A model generated the notes under the pieces. The model was not told where the DNA came from and ran no database searches. It saw only the letters and a list, made by a program, of their open reading frames with translations. A program made the position numbers and the translations under genes. Positions 43,201-58,200 of a DNA stretch of 64,000 nt are shown one piece after another (the stretch's first letter is position 1; each line of letters starts with the position of its first letter). Origin of the DNA: Epiperipatus broadwayi (Eukaryota > Onychophora > Udeonychophora > Euonychophora > Peripatidae); assembly GCA_028023455.1 (NCBI GenBank), contig JAQFVV010006293.1:3829059-3893058 (forward strand). The letters are read 5' to 3'.

Positions 43201-46200
43201 GTAAAATGTAAGCATTTCAAATTGTGCAAAGAGAAGAGTTTAAACTCCACCCCAACAGTATCACCTCTCAAAGCATTGAGTGTGGAACACTTTTTAATTA
43301 TATACAGTATGACCCAGCTTATTTATCAGTAGTATTTTTTCAATTTCACTTCATGTGATTTTTTAAAATATCTTGAATGGAAAAATGTCTCAATTTTTTT
43401 TGTCCACTTAGAACTGAGGGAGAAAATGACAGTAGTGTTAAAAACAATTACTTTGTAATTGTTTTCAGACTACTTTGAAAAGTGACATTGCATTAAATAT
43501 ACTTTTCAAAGTGATTCACTTTGCGACACCTAAAAAATAATTATATGATTTTTTATACAGAATTCCAGTTATTTTTGGGTCCTCCTGTGTATATATATTA
43601 TCTAATATTCTCATGGATAATTGATGAATTCATAGTATTATTTCTGTGAGTTTCAGTGTAGTAAAATTATAATAACTAAATAGCTAATGTTTCAATACAA
43701 TAATAAGTACTTTCCTCAAACCTTAGTTTTTAAATCACAAGAATTTGAATATGAGGAAGAAATTAAGAAAAAAAAATACTGATTTTAAATCTCTCCACAC
43801 ATTCTTATGATTTGAGAAAGAAGCTGTGAAGAAAGTACTTGTTATTGTATTGAAACACCAGATATTTAGCTATTATATCACACATTTTTATGATTCGAGA
43901 AAGAATCTCTTAAGAAAGTATTTGCTATTGAATAAAATGTTGTCTATTTAGCTATTATATTTTTACTATATGGATGCTCCCAGAAATAATATTATGAATT
44001 TATATATATGCACATGTAAAAAAAGTTTTGTGGAATAGTGATTAACATTAACTTGCAACCCTTCTAACTAGAACTCATATGTAAAATAGAATTGAGATTT
44101 TTTTAGGTAGTTTGCCTATATTTATTCTCTCTTTGTTAGTAAATACATATCTATCTATTACTATAGGGCTCCAAAACAGCTAATAATGAAAACTTCTTCT
44201 CAAAATGTCTATCTACAAGGTGATTCATCATGTTTTTTTTACATGATATAGTGACCAGATAATGATTGTTTTTCACGTTATGATTGAAAATTACATTTTT
44301 TCAGATATTTATATTATTTTTTAGTGTGTTTATTTATTAATTGTTTATTTTAATATAAGGTTTGTAGGTATACAAAGTATCCAACTCAGCAGTTCTTTAA
44401 TATTCATACTCCATATCAAGTACTGATAATAATTTTTGTCCACATTAAAATTGCTAATGGATTAGAAATGTGATAGTAATGGAATATATAATTTATTGAT
44501 TGATGTACTTGATGAATGTCTGTAACCAATAAAATCTAGATTTGTCATGTGTTTTTTAAAAATTTATCCCAGATCAGTCTCTCATTCTATACATGTATTT
44601 TATATAAAGAACAATAACTTAACATAAACTCTAAAGAAGCAGTAAAAAACTTATGCTTGGATTTTGAAGCTTGAATGTTATTCAACTCTGTTTCATAATA
44701 AGTCATGATAATTTATAGCCACATTAAAACTCCCAATGAATCAAAATCTAATAACGTAAAGGATACATGTAAATTATTTGACTAGAGTGCTTTATAATAT
44801 CTGTAACCAATCAAATAGTTCAGTTAAAAGCATTCAAGTTTTGAACTTAAGTAATAATTAATTTTATAAAAAGAAATTTCTGGTTGTTACTTATGTGTGG
44901 ATATTCAGATTTTTGGATATCCCATGCATTTGATGAGTATGTTTGTGCATGTGAAATACATATACAATAAGAAAGTTTAGCCTGGTTTATCTTCATAGAA
45001 TGACTGCTTAGTTTAGGGGAAGCATGGTAAATAAAGATGTGTACTAATCAATTATCACACACCCATGCACACGCACACACACGTATATATATACACACAC
45101 CCAATACACACATATTATTGATTATAATTTAAAAATAGTATCAAAAACCTACATGTAAACTTCCTTTAGGACAATATTCTAAAAAGATTGCAGTATTTGG
45201 AGAATCTATACAAGCTCCAATGAAACGACATAAATTATCATGATTAGCTTCCCGCACCTACAATTTGCAGAAATGCTTACATATTATATATAAATCTTCA
45301 AAATGTATTATAAATTTATATTTTGCATTAAAAGTAAAAGTTATATTTTATATAGCATTAATTAAATTATGTCTATTGTACAAAAAAAAAATTAGGACTT
45401 ATACTAAATAATATATTGGGTATTATTAATAGTACATGCAAATTGCCAGCTAAACTATTAACTGAATGATAGAAATTGATTGATATTCCTTCATCTTACA
45501 GTTTTTAAAATTGTCATTAATTACAGAAATAAACAATTTAAAAATTAGAAATTAAATACTAAATTAGCCATAAGTTTAGACTTACTTGCTTAATTTCTTT
45601 TAAAAGAGATTTGTTAACAGAAATATTTTTTGAGTTAAATGTTCTCACCGCTACCGTTGATCCCTAAAATAATGATTTAAAATATAGAAAACTATTAATA
45701 TGACAATTCATTTCATTCTCTTTCCAATATAAAAATATAGCAAAATATGATACCAACAGGTAATTATAGTATAATGAAAAAGAGAAAGCGGATTAATTTG
45801 AATAATTTAATCAGTTATATACATATAGGGCAACAATTAATTATATATATATATGAGTATTTTATTGGAAAACACTAGAATGATCTCTAGTTAAAAGCAC
45901 AAATGCAGGAACCCGTTATTTAGTTATTTACACATTCATTAGAAATAATTATTTTCAAGCATTACTGACCCAATTGCAGCGTAAAGATCTTTTTAATTTA
46001 AATCTGGTTACACTGTTCTTTTCCACATCATCTATTTATTTCACAAGTAGTCTTTTTTAAAATCTTTTGTAATCCTTTAGGCACTAGCTTATAATGTATA
46101 TTATCATTTCTTTTTGGTATCATAATCAGCTACATTTTAGTTTTTAATTTTTTCAATAACGAAAATCTAATTTCAAACTTAGTTAATGAAAAATTTGAAA

Positions 46201-49200
46201 TTATGAACATATACTAAAGTAATATTTTTTTCGGATATTGAAATTCTTTTTCCCTTACTTTATTTAATAGTAAACACCTCATTTTTTAGCCTTTTCCCCC
46301 CTTAGAGTTTCTATTTTCTGTCAATATGTAGCATTTTGCTATAACATTATTAAAACTGAAGTGATTGTGAAAATTATGTCTCAAGTCAGTTTTTTAAAAA
46401 TTCAATATGGGGCTTCTTTTTGAACTAGTTAATATCCAGTCTTATTATTTTTCAACAAAATAAATTTTTAATAAAACTCTTATAACATTATGTTTTAAAA
46501 TAGATCTCTGCCTTGGAAATGAATGGGCACTCGAATATACATATGTAGATATCGTTCTTGCTTTTACATATGAATATTAAATAAATAATTTGTCATTAAA
46601 CATTCCATCCCATGTTCTTTGTACAAACATTTTAATTTACCTATATATATATATATATTATAATGGTCAGGATGTGGGAGATCAAAGGAGTCTTATGTAT
46701 CTGCACTACAGGGCGCCACTAGGCTACTTGAACCTAGAAAATTTATAGAGTGGGCAGATACGCGCTGTTAAAGATCCAACTTTTACACATATATGTTATT
46801 TCAACCATCAGCCCTTGCCAGTAGCTCATGGAGTAGCAGAAGTTTAAAACATATTTATTAAAATATATTTTTAACAAAGATTAAAAAGAATAAACCAGAT
46901 CACTGTCAGTACTAATATCACAACAGATTTTATTAGCACACATTTAAAATTGAGGAATAAAATTTATATTTAGATTTTAACATTAATTTTTAAATTTAAA
47001 TTACCATTTTAAATAATCCACACAGATGGACATTTTAATAATATTTTACTTTAGCATGTTGAGTATAGATAGGCTACATAGATTCCACAGTTAATGACTT
47101 TTCAAAACAAATCATTCAATCTCAGACTAAAAGTTCATAGCCTAACCAACACCTGCTTCCAGACATATAGTCACAACCAATGCAATATAAAGATGCTAGC
47201 ATAAAACCATGCTGACAGGAATGTGCATCTGACAGTGTGATATTATTTGAGGGACATAATGCTCATCCAGTACAGGAATGTGCATCTGTCTGGCGAAGGA
47301 ATCATGTATATACAATAATTAAAGAGAAATGCTACATATGGGGGAGAGCAGTCTATATGCTGACTTACAGTCCCTATCCATATAGTTAAAAAGGGGTGAA
47401 TGGAGAGGAAATACATCTGCATCCATTGCAATGCCATCACTACATCTTTGGGGTCATGCATTCAATTGGGCACGTTGCCCTGTATGCTAAACATGCTTCA
47501 CATTACATTGATATAAACACCCATATATCCCTCTACCAGCATTGACCTAACTATGAGACAAGTAGCCCAAAATTAAACCTTCTTAAAACTAACATAATTT
47601 AATGAATCTATATAGCTATCCACACCCAACCTAAATTTAATACATTTTAGTGAACAGATAGAAATAAATAACCTAGTTAAATACAAACATAAATAAAAAA
47701 AAAAAAATGGAAATGATTGAAATAACAAACATATAAAAATAAATATTTATAATTGATTTAGAGTTCTAATTCTTGGTCAGATAAGAGTCCATTTATTTAT
47801 ATTACTTTTTTTTTTTGGATTGATTACTTATTGAAGTTATACTGTAATTATTTAAAAAAAAGTTTAATTGCTAAAAGTTTATACTTTACTGATTCTGCAG
47901 ATTTAGAGGTCCATATTTGTGATCACTTATGTAGATTGTTTGTTCTTTTTTTAAAAAAAAAATGAAGCTGCTACTTGCCATTCCTTTTGGTCCATAACTG
48001 TCATATGGAGGTCTCAGCTGGTTGTCAAAAAATTAAATCGATTGCAGACTTCCACATCGTGAAGCCTGCAATACAGCTATAGTTCATACGTAGATTCAAA
48101 GTCAGCTCTCCGACAACCATAATAATAATAATATTTTGGCTTTTATATTTTTATTAGCCTCTTATCAGCAAATCTTCGGATTCAATGAGCAAGATGTCAC
48201 TAATCCTCTCATGTTTTATTTATGGTTCATGCTGTGGTTTTGTGCTTGCATTGGTCATTTAATTTCTTTTTATTCTCTTATCTGACCATTTAATTATTCG
48301 AGTGCCCCAAGGGCTAGTGTGCTTTAGAACAATCATTTAATTAATAAAACAATAATTTCCATTTTCTAAGATTATAGAAATCAACATTATTTCTATTTTC
48401 AAAATATCGATCTTTATATTTTTACTTTTTTTACAAAAAAAAAAAAAAATTTCAAATACTTTTTTCTTAAAATAGTTTAAGTTTTCCATCTGCGCGCTGC
48501 GCGACAATATATACGTTAAATATAACTTTCAATTTTCAGATTTTAAGTTTAATTTTTTCTTTTTAATAAATCAATTTTTATTTACGAACTTAAGTTTTTA
48601 TTGTGCTTTTTTTTAAATTTGGATATATATATATATATAAGATATGCTTATTTAAATTTCCAAATTTAAAAAAAAAACACATTTATTTTTTAATATGCAT
48701 TTATACAGGATGATATACACATATCTATTCACCTGCTGTTGGCATAACTTCTAAGTTTGTAGATAATACATTTTCCTTTTAAAAATTTTAATCATTTCTT
48801 TATATTTCTTCTAAAACATCGAATATAAAGCATTTAAATGATCAAAGTTGTAATTGTGATGCTGTGTCATCTTGCCTTCAAATAATAGATTTGTCCAGAC
48901 CCCATCTTATCTAGATTGGATTGAACATTTAACACTACAAGCCAATGGATATATACATAAATAAAGCATAGCCAATGACAAGAATAGACCAATAGATGAT
49001 GATGCCCATTAAATCTCCAAATGTTTTCATTAAGAATTGGGATTAAGATAGAGTCAGAAAACTACTGTCACAGGGCTGAATAGCAGCATACACATCTCAA
49101 TAGAACACCTGTCACAAAGCTGAAAGTGAGAGACCTACTGTTATGGAGCTGAATAGATGTATGCACATTTCCCAGAGAATTACTGCTACAAAATTCAAAG

Positions 49201-52200
49201 GCAATATTTAGGTTCTTCTTAAATATCTGTAGAGAACTTATTGTAGAGCTGAAAGATGGAATACACATTCTCCAGACCATAGCTATCAAAGCTAAACGAT
49301 TGATGCAGTGAAGCAAGTCCATGCTCAGAACTGGAAGCTGCTAGAATTAAACATTGGCACAAGGAAAGCTGTCAAGTACATCCAGAAGTATCATCAGACC
49401 CCTTTACAAAGCAGGTTACCAAGGTACAGCTGGAAGTGGTAGGAAACCTTTAAGGATAATTGTATCCCATTCTGTAGTTCATCTTAGATCTAGGAGTTAT
49501 ATTATACTAGATGGTACAGGTAGAGTATATAGTCATTGTAAATAGGAGTATATATTTATTTTCATGTTTAATTAATAAATATAATATATAGAACATATTT
49601 ACATGCATTTGTGTTTATATACATAATGCAGCCTAAAAACAAACAAATTTTGGAATAGTTGACAAAATAAAATAATTTTATCTCCACAGTTGGAAAAAAG
49701 TTTTAAACATTTGTATATATCGGCCAAATATTTGGCCAAATGGTAAAATAAAAATTTTTCTTCCCCCACATGGCTGGTAAAAAAAGTTTAAAATGACAAA
49801 GTCTTGTCCCTGCAAGTCATTAGATTTTGTCATTAATCAATAAAATTGACTGCTAATATTACTGGTGTGTTAATAAAATTTTTATAAATCAAATGAGAGT
49901 GGTTACTTCTTATTAATAAAGCCTGAAACTTCTCCCAGTGGGTTATTAGATTTTGTCTTAAATCAAAAGATTGACTAAAAATTAACTTGAGTGGTTACTT
50001 TCACAAATAAAAATAAAATCTTTTCTCTCAAAGCATAAAGAGGAAAAAATAAAATGACTAAAATTGGCTCAATTGAAGAATTTGATCCAGCCTATCCAGA
50101 AAATTAGCCAAGCTATAAAGGTTAAGTGCTCTTCTACTTACAGACTAATCAAATTAAAAAGCCTGACTTAAAATTAGTCACACTTATTTCTGTGATTGGA
50201 CTTTAGACTTAGAAGGTTTTTAAATCCCAAGTAACCCTGAGGTGCTTGGATAATCTTGATTTTGACAAAGCATTGGCTCTACTAACTAATTTTTTCACTC
50301 CAAAATTCTTGACAATAATGGAGAGATATCATTTCACTTTTTATATACAAGGTGAAGGGGAAAAAGCTAGTGATTTTTCTGTCAGAATAAGCACACTAAT
50401 TTTAAAATGCAAATTCAAAAATTTCCTCCTCAAAGCTCTGTGAGATTGTTTTATTTGTGGCATGAGAGACCACAATTTCAGGATCAATCTCCTAATAAGC
50501 CCTAACATAACACTTGATTCCACTTTGTTTCAAACAACTCTGGCAGAATTAACAGTTAGTCAACAAGTGCATTGAAGAAAATGGATTATAACATTAAAAC
50601 TGTTGAGCAGAAAACTTGTTCAGCCAAGCACCCAGATGACAGTAAAAGTCATTGCTCCTATAAGTCAACACAGGATATTTACACCAATATACAGAATGTA
50701 GGTATTGCAAGTATGTCAGTCATACAAAAGCTGCTTGTCTTATAAAAAACAATTTGCTAATAACAAAATGGAAGAGTCCATTCCAAAAAGCTGGATAGAC
50801 ATCATAAAATCTAAGAAACAAAATGCTGGTATACACAATATTTGAGGCATTGACTCTAATTTTAAACACATTAATAATATAATATGCCAGTAACAATGAA
50901 ACTGGACACTGGGTCTGCAGGGTCCATTGTATTAAAAAGACATGGGCTGTCATTAATAAAAAATAATTATCAGCTGGGATCCTAGCAGCAAGATTGTTAT
51001 TTATTATCAAAGCAATCAAGTAGCACTCTTGGATAAGACAAGAGTCAAAGTTACAATTGGTAATAAAATCAATTATCTGCCTCTTATTGTATCTTCTAGT
51101 AAGCAGAACATTTTATTAGGACATGACTGGTTCATTTACATAGGGTTTGCAAAAAGTAAAGTGAATCAGCTCATAACAATACACTTAAACAGGATTAATC
51201 CTGAAATATTTGTTAATAATCTGGGTTTGAATCCTAAGATAAAGCATTATACTAAAAGTGCAAAAAATCACATAGGCACTCATGGCCTATGCCACATGTT
51301 TAAGGGAACTACCAAATGGTTTCCAGCAGTAGTGATAAAGGTAAAAAACCACAAACAGTGGTGATTAAAATTGTGTATGGACAACAACATATAACTAAGG
51401 TTAAATTACACATCACCTGCCACCAGCAAGGCCTCATCAGATGACAAAGAGTTGCAATCCAACAGTGATGGGTCATTATTCAGCTGTGCTTAACTTACAG
51501 TTACAATATCTACAAACAGTGAACAATGACAGTAGACCTTTGAGAAGATCACCAAGCTAGAAGAAATTACAATATGAAGATGACACCTACCAATGCATAT
51601 GCATGATTACATTCTCTAGGACTAATTTTAGCTAGGAGAAAAGAATGTCATATCTCACTTTGCCTTTAAATAATGGACTAGTCCAGATCTTATCTTATCT
51701 AGATCAGATTGAGCACTTATAACTACAAATCAATGTGAATATACATAGGTAGCATATAGCCAATGGAAAGAATGGACTAATAGGCAAAGATGTTCATTGA
51801 ATCTGAATGTTTTCATTAAGGGTGGGGGATCTGACAACAAATAGTCAGTCTTTTTGAAGATAAGGTCAGAGAACTACTGTCACAGAGCTGAATGGCAATA
51901 TACATATTCTCCAGAGAACTGGAAAGCAGTATTCAAAATCTTTATAAATATCTGCAGAGAACTACTGGCACAGAAATGAAAAAAGAATCTCCATTATTCA
52001 CACAATAGCTATTAAAGCCAAGTGGTTGATGCAGTGAGACAATTCTACATTCAGAACTAAAAGCTTCCAGAACCAAACATTGGCATAAGACAAGCTTCCA
52101 AGATACAGCTGGAAGTGGTAGGAAACTAAGGGCAATTGTAGTCACTTCTTCTGTAGTGCATCCTAGAACTAGGAACTATATTTCACTAAATGGTAGCAAG

Positions 52201-55200
52201 TGGCATATAGCCATTGTAAATATATTGTAAATTTGAGTGTATATTTATTTGTTTTCATGTTTCATTAATAAATAAATAAAATGTATTTACATGCATTTGT
52301 GTCTATATATATATAATCTATATTAAACACAAAACTGTTTATATATATATTGAAATAATATAATTATTTCAACACGATTACGATCATTTATTATTTTATA
52401 GCAGGCAGAGATAGTAGGTATGTAGTACAATATAGATATTTACTCTTTAGTGACAAAATAAGCAAAGGAAGGAGAGGATAGAGCTACATGAATATAATAA
52501 CAAAAAATATACATTTTGAGAAATAATCAATTCATAACACAACAAATAAACATATGTTATATAGATATTTGCCTGAATGTATATGTATAATATTTAATAT
52601 TATTTATACATTAATAATAAAATATATGTTTTAAGAATTCTTCAAAATATTGTATAGAGCAATTTTTATAATTTAACTATAAATAATTTTCTTCTTTTTT
52701 GAATTAATCTGTTAATAAAAACATCCACAAAAAAGGAAGTTTTTTTTAAAAAAAAACAACAATATTCAGCTTTATTACTGCTTAGCATGTTTTCAATATA
52801 ATGTCTATAATATTCATGGCTTATAGTATTGTATACAGAAATTTTAAAGATTAAAAGGTAATAATAATATATGATTAAGACACTGAATAAAAGATTTGCA
52901 TATTGGCAAAGTGTAACATTTTGACATTATTTGAAAAAAAAAAATTAAAAAGAAAAACTATGTCTCAGGAATTTATCATCTGGCATGTTTTAAAAATTGA
53001 TAAGAAATTAGCTCGACTACAAGTTTTTGAAATGGCAATAGTCAAAATGTTTAACATGAGTTTCACTTCAATGGTGGACTAAAAATAACAAGATTCTTCC
53101 TAAATATAAACAACTTCATAGTTACATTTCTAATAATTAACTTTCACCCTGGGCAGCATTTTGACAGCATGGAATAATTAAGTTTTCAATTAAACAGAGA
53201 AATGTAGCAAAAAACAGTGTGAATGATGTATGGAAGAAATCTATTGTAGACAATGTTTTACATAAGATACCATTTCCAAACTATTGTTAATTGTATACAA
53301 AGTTAGAAATAGTATGATATGTAAATATAGAAATCAATGCATAAGGAAAGGAGGAAGAAGAAAATTGCATTACTTCCATAAGAAGATATTTTTTAATAGA
53401 AAAATAAAGTTATCTTGAATTTGTATACAAAATTTATAATAGATAGATAGATTGAAGTATGTGTAACTTTAGGTATTGTAATTTTATATTATAAACATAC
53501 ATTATTTCAATGCAAAAGTATTTTTAATTACCTAAAAAAATTATTTGTCACTACAATATTAAATTCATTTTTAAATATTAGTTTGCGAAAAAAAATATAG
53601 TATATATTTATTTCTTGCATTATTTATATATATAACTTCATGTATATGCATGAGTATTTTCAGTTAAATATATTTTGTTCTTCAATTTTTATAGATTTAG
53701 TATTAAAATAAATACTTGAAAACAAATTATCAATAATAAATATTTATTGTGAGGGAGAAAACTTATAAATATATATAAGAATGGTTTGTCAGAGACTTAA
53801 ATGACTGAAGACTTCTCATTTTCAGATAAGAAAACTTACTAATAATGACTGGTAAGTACAATTATAGTTTTTCTTTTATTATTTTTTATGCAACATGTTT
53901 GGAATATTAGAAATGTTTTAATTTTAAAATTAATAATATAGCTACATGTACAATTTATGAATAAATTCAAAATTAATAAATTAAAAAAATGTTTACATTC
54001 ATTATTTTATTTTTATTTGAAACTCATTTTTATATTTTCTCACTTTTTTTTTGTGGCATGTTAGTTTTATAAAGTGTTCAATATTTTTTTTATATAATAT
54101 TTAAATAAATTATTGAAAAAAATCTACTTTCAACAAATGCATAAAAATCAATATGATGTTTTTCATAAAAAATAAATTAAGTAAATAATCTTTGAACTAA
54201 ATAAAATTACTTTTATAATTTTTTTTTTCAGTTTAAGTTGAAAGTAAAAGACAAAATAATTCTATGTTGTCAAGATTGTTTTGATTAAATGATATTTGAC
54301 ATTTTTTTGTAAAATAGAGTTTATTTAAAGTTTATGAATATTTTTGTTTTATTCAAAATATTATCATAATAAAGCTATTTTTTAAGTTGTTTAAAATAAC
54401 TAAATTGATTTATATTTAGAATTTAAAGATGCTAAAAAAGGAACATGGAGTTTAACTTCTTTTGTTATATATTTTAATTAGTTAATCAAGCTTGCTAGAT
54501 GTTTTATTGGGCTAATTACTATAAGAACCTGATTAAAACTAGTTAAGAGAAACAAATTTCTTTCATGTTAGTTATTTTGTTAAAAGTTTGGTCAAAGATA
54601 GTTCAAGAGAGATAAAACAGTGACAAACTCTCTATGCAATAGTAACACCTAGTGAAAAAGTTATAGAAATCAATGGATGCAAGAAGTTTTATGCATAAAA
54701 TCCTTATCTATTACCTATTCATCCAATAACTCCAGACTAGTTTCTAGATTGTAGCTTTCATCAGTGTGGTGTTTTGGATCTGTGTCTTGCATTGAGTGGT
54801 ATTACTGTATGGAGAGTCTTCACTGTTTTAACAGTTTGTATAAGCATAGAAAGAGGTGATTCTGTCATGAGTGATAACTGATTAATCTTTTTAGATGGTG
54901 CAGTTAATTCATAAAAAGGAAAAAAAAAACTATCTCTACATACTTATTCAAAATTAAAGTGAAGCATCAAATTTGGAAGACTAAATAAATTCACGATTGA
55001 AAAATGGATTTTTTTCTAAAGGCAGAAAATATCTTGCATATATCTTCATTTGTCTTGATAAATATATTTCTTAAAGTTATAAATGTATCATCAAAATATA
55101 ATATTTTTCCACTTTTGAATATTTCGAAACATTTACTTAAACTAACCATTAGCATTTAGCAGCAATGAGCTAAGATTTGATTTAAAGTTCCTAGAAACTT

Positions 55201-58200
55201 AAACAAATATTTCAAAATAAAAATTATAATATCTGCATATAAGAAGTTGAATGAAAATATTGTCTGCAAAATATAATTTCTTCTTTTGGATCAGAGTTGA
55301 TTTTTTATATAATTATTTTCAGAATTGTTTGAAACTCTACCAAAATTAGAAGCACACACACACACACACAAATTTCTGTCTCATGGAAAGTCTGTTACTT
55401 TGATAATAGAAAAAGAAAAAATACCATTTGAATATTTATTTTTGTTATTATTATAATTTAAATTTATTTCTCTTAAATAGTTTTAATTTTGTTTTATATT
55501 GACATTGGTTATATTATTTAAAATAATTTTGTTAATAATATGTTGATTATGAATTAATTGATTATTAGAACAAATTTGAAATTAAGTCAAATCTAAAGTG
55601 GATAGTAACTTAAATGCCATCTGGATTAAAAATTAACTTAGATAAAGAAAAGCATTAGCAAAAGTTTGAAATATGTTACTTGATAAATTCATACATTATT
55701 GTACTTTTCCAAATATATTCAGCAGTTAGTAATAAAACATAGATTACTATAAAACTCAAAGTTTTGAGGAATATTATTATTCTTGCTTTTTGATAATCTG
55801 ATCAATGAGTTTAGCATGAGAACTGGTAACATTTAGATTCAAGATTAGTAAATTTAAGATATGTTTTAATCAATTAGGTGATTCTGCTAAAACAATAGTC
55901 AGTAGAAATTTTATAAACTTATCTATAGGAGTCCTCCTGATTTCTCCATTTTTTATTTACTGAGAGGTTTCCAAACAGGTTAACTTATGAGTTATTTGTT
56001 ATTATCATGGGATTCAGAATAATCACTTTGGAAACAAAAAACTAAGAAAAGCTCAAACTGAAATGTTTATATGCTTAGTATAGTATGTTGATCATGCTTT
56101 AAATATCTCTAAAATAATATCATAATCATACAATACAGCTACAAAGTAGAAGTGAATAGTGTAATTTAAAAAGTATGTAAATGAGTGAGTTTAAATGAAC
56201 CACTCTTTAGAAAGGGAAAACAGGATTTTTTGGATCAATGGCATTCAGATTGTTGGCAATATGCCAGGCTCCTTTTATCTTGCATTTTGCATCATTACAT
56301 TAACATACCATACTGGCTGTTGAAGCTTCAAAGATATGACCATATTTATTTTTGTGGTCTAAAAATATGAATTTGAAATCAGAATTGCTCTTAGCTCTAT
56401 TGTACATGTATTAGTGATGGGTGACTCTTGTTGCCAAGTAAGCACAGGATTCCCCCAAATAGTCTGCATTGCAGTTAGTATGATTGCAGGAAATTTTGTA
56501 CACAATTTGAGGGATCTGTTTGGGGATGAGTTTGTCCTTGGAGTTAGTAATTAAGTGGTTTAAGATGGATTGGGTGTAGAAGTTATGACCGAGCAAATGT
56601 TGTTTATACTTCAATAATCTAAAAAAAAAAAAAAATTTATTCTGGTAATCCTTAGAAAGTTTTGCATTAGTGCTTTCACAAAAGGTATATATTTAAAAAT
56701 TTACTCATTGGCAGCAATTCTCCCTAGAATGTTCACCATTGCCAAATTACAGAAAATTGATTGCCTTTTGAGGTTAATGATGGACTTCAATGATATCTAT
56801 TACTGTAATGACACAAAAATGATAAATGACTGGCTTATTGTCTAACTCGGATATGATTCATTTACAATTATATCATTTTTAAAATGTGTTAATAAATTAA
56901 AAATATAAAAATGAACAATCTGTCTAGACTCACTTCCCTAGATATTACAGAAATATATGATGCTATATTTATAAAGAAATCAATTGCATAATCAAGACCA
57001 CACTAATAAAATCCAATTACCCTTCCAAGAGAATAAATGTCATCACTGAATGCCTTAATTGGATCCATGAAGACACAACTGCTCTCTAATGGATGGTATT
57101 ATAGAATGGAAAATGGATGGCCAATATGGCTACCATCAGCAGCATAATATCCAGCATTGTGTTAAACAGTTTGAAATCACATCTCCAACTCAACCTGGCA
57201 TTATATGTATGTGATACATTGATATCTTTATGTGTGCTCTAGAAATTCAAATTAATACCATAAACCAAGAGCTAGCATAAAAAAATCATTGCTCACCTGA
57301 ATCATTGAGCATGAAGATACTCTCAAAGGTATACAATTCCTTGATCTCTATATCCAGAGAGATAGTGATCAATTAAACTACAAAATAATAAAAAAGTCCT
57401 ATCTAGGTTAGAGGCATAATACACCCAGAATCCCTTAATCTAATTTGGATAAATTAAATCTCAATTTGTGAAAACTTGAATCAGATCACAAAACACTCAT
57501 TAGTATTGTTTAAAGATTTTATACTAAAATCAAATCCAGACCTATGCCAATCAATGCCAAACCCCATAGAAGCAACTTCTTTGACAATACAATTAGACTG
57601 TGGAAATAGTTCATATATAGCTTCTATGTATATGCCATTGTTATAAACATTAGATAAGTAATTTTTTTTATCAAAATTGTTTATTTTGAGGAGATAAAGG
57701 TAGTTGATGATTAATTAATTCTTAACACACACATTAATATAATAGAGCAAAATAAAAAAAAATACAACAGGACATATTTTTAAACCACTAAACATCACAT
57801 GATCACCATTGCACTGAGTGGCTCTACTGTATGAAGAGTTTTTCCTGTTTTAAGGACATATTTTTGTCATATGAAAAATCAAAGTTATGTTGAAGAACAA
57901 AATGATAGAAAAAAAGAAAATTAATAAAGAAAAAAATCAAAATTATATAATGATCAAAGATCATTTAATATTCAAATTAATTCAGCATGGATTTTACTAC
58001 TATAGGACACAAAAAGCTTACTTGGATATAATATATATAGATTACAATAAAAATGACTTTGGTTTTGAAAATTTTAAATTGCACGTATACTTCAGACAAA
58101 AATGATTATATATATAGTCAAAGCAATTTATTTTCTAATAAAGTAAAATCATTTATTTTCAATAAATTTATTTTTAAAAATTACCTTAACGGTTGCTATT

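Larger units (their letters stand above)
48865..52311 (+). mobile_element. Degenerate Ty3/gypsy LTR retrotransposon, internally deleted
   Basis: Two related LTRs (48865-49623 and 51646-52311) begin TGTCAT and flank about 2.0 kb. A polypurine tract AGGAGAAAAGAA (51634-51645) lies immediately before the 3' LTR. In between, in order, are a gag start, gag body, a CCHC zinc knuckle, a protease with DTGS and LLGHDW, and then the C-terminal part of an integrase. Reverse transcriptase, RNase H and the integrase core are missing. Stops and frameshifts occur in all parts. I found no matching target-site duplication. The element sits in sense orientation opposite to the host gene, inside its 12.5-kb intron. 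Confidence 0.88.

Noticed and set aside
48017-48125. GGTTGTC / GACAACC inverted words as a transposon end pair
   Set aside because: The match is only about 11 bp, with no target duplication or second copy.
49354-49545. 63-codon frame as a gene
   Set aside because: It lies wholly inside the 5' LTR and its 3' LTR counterpart is not open.
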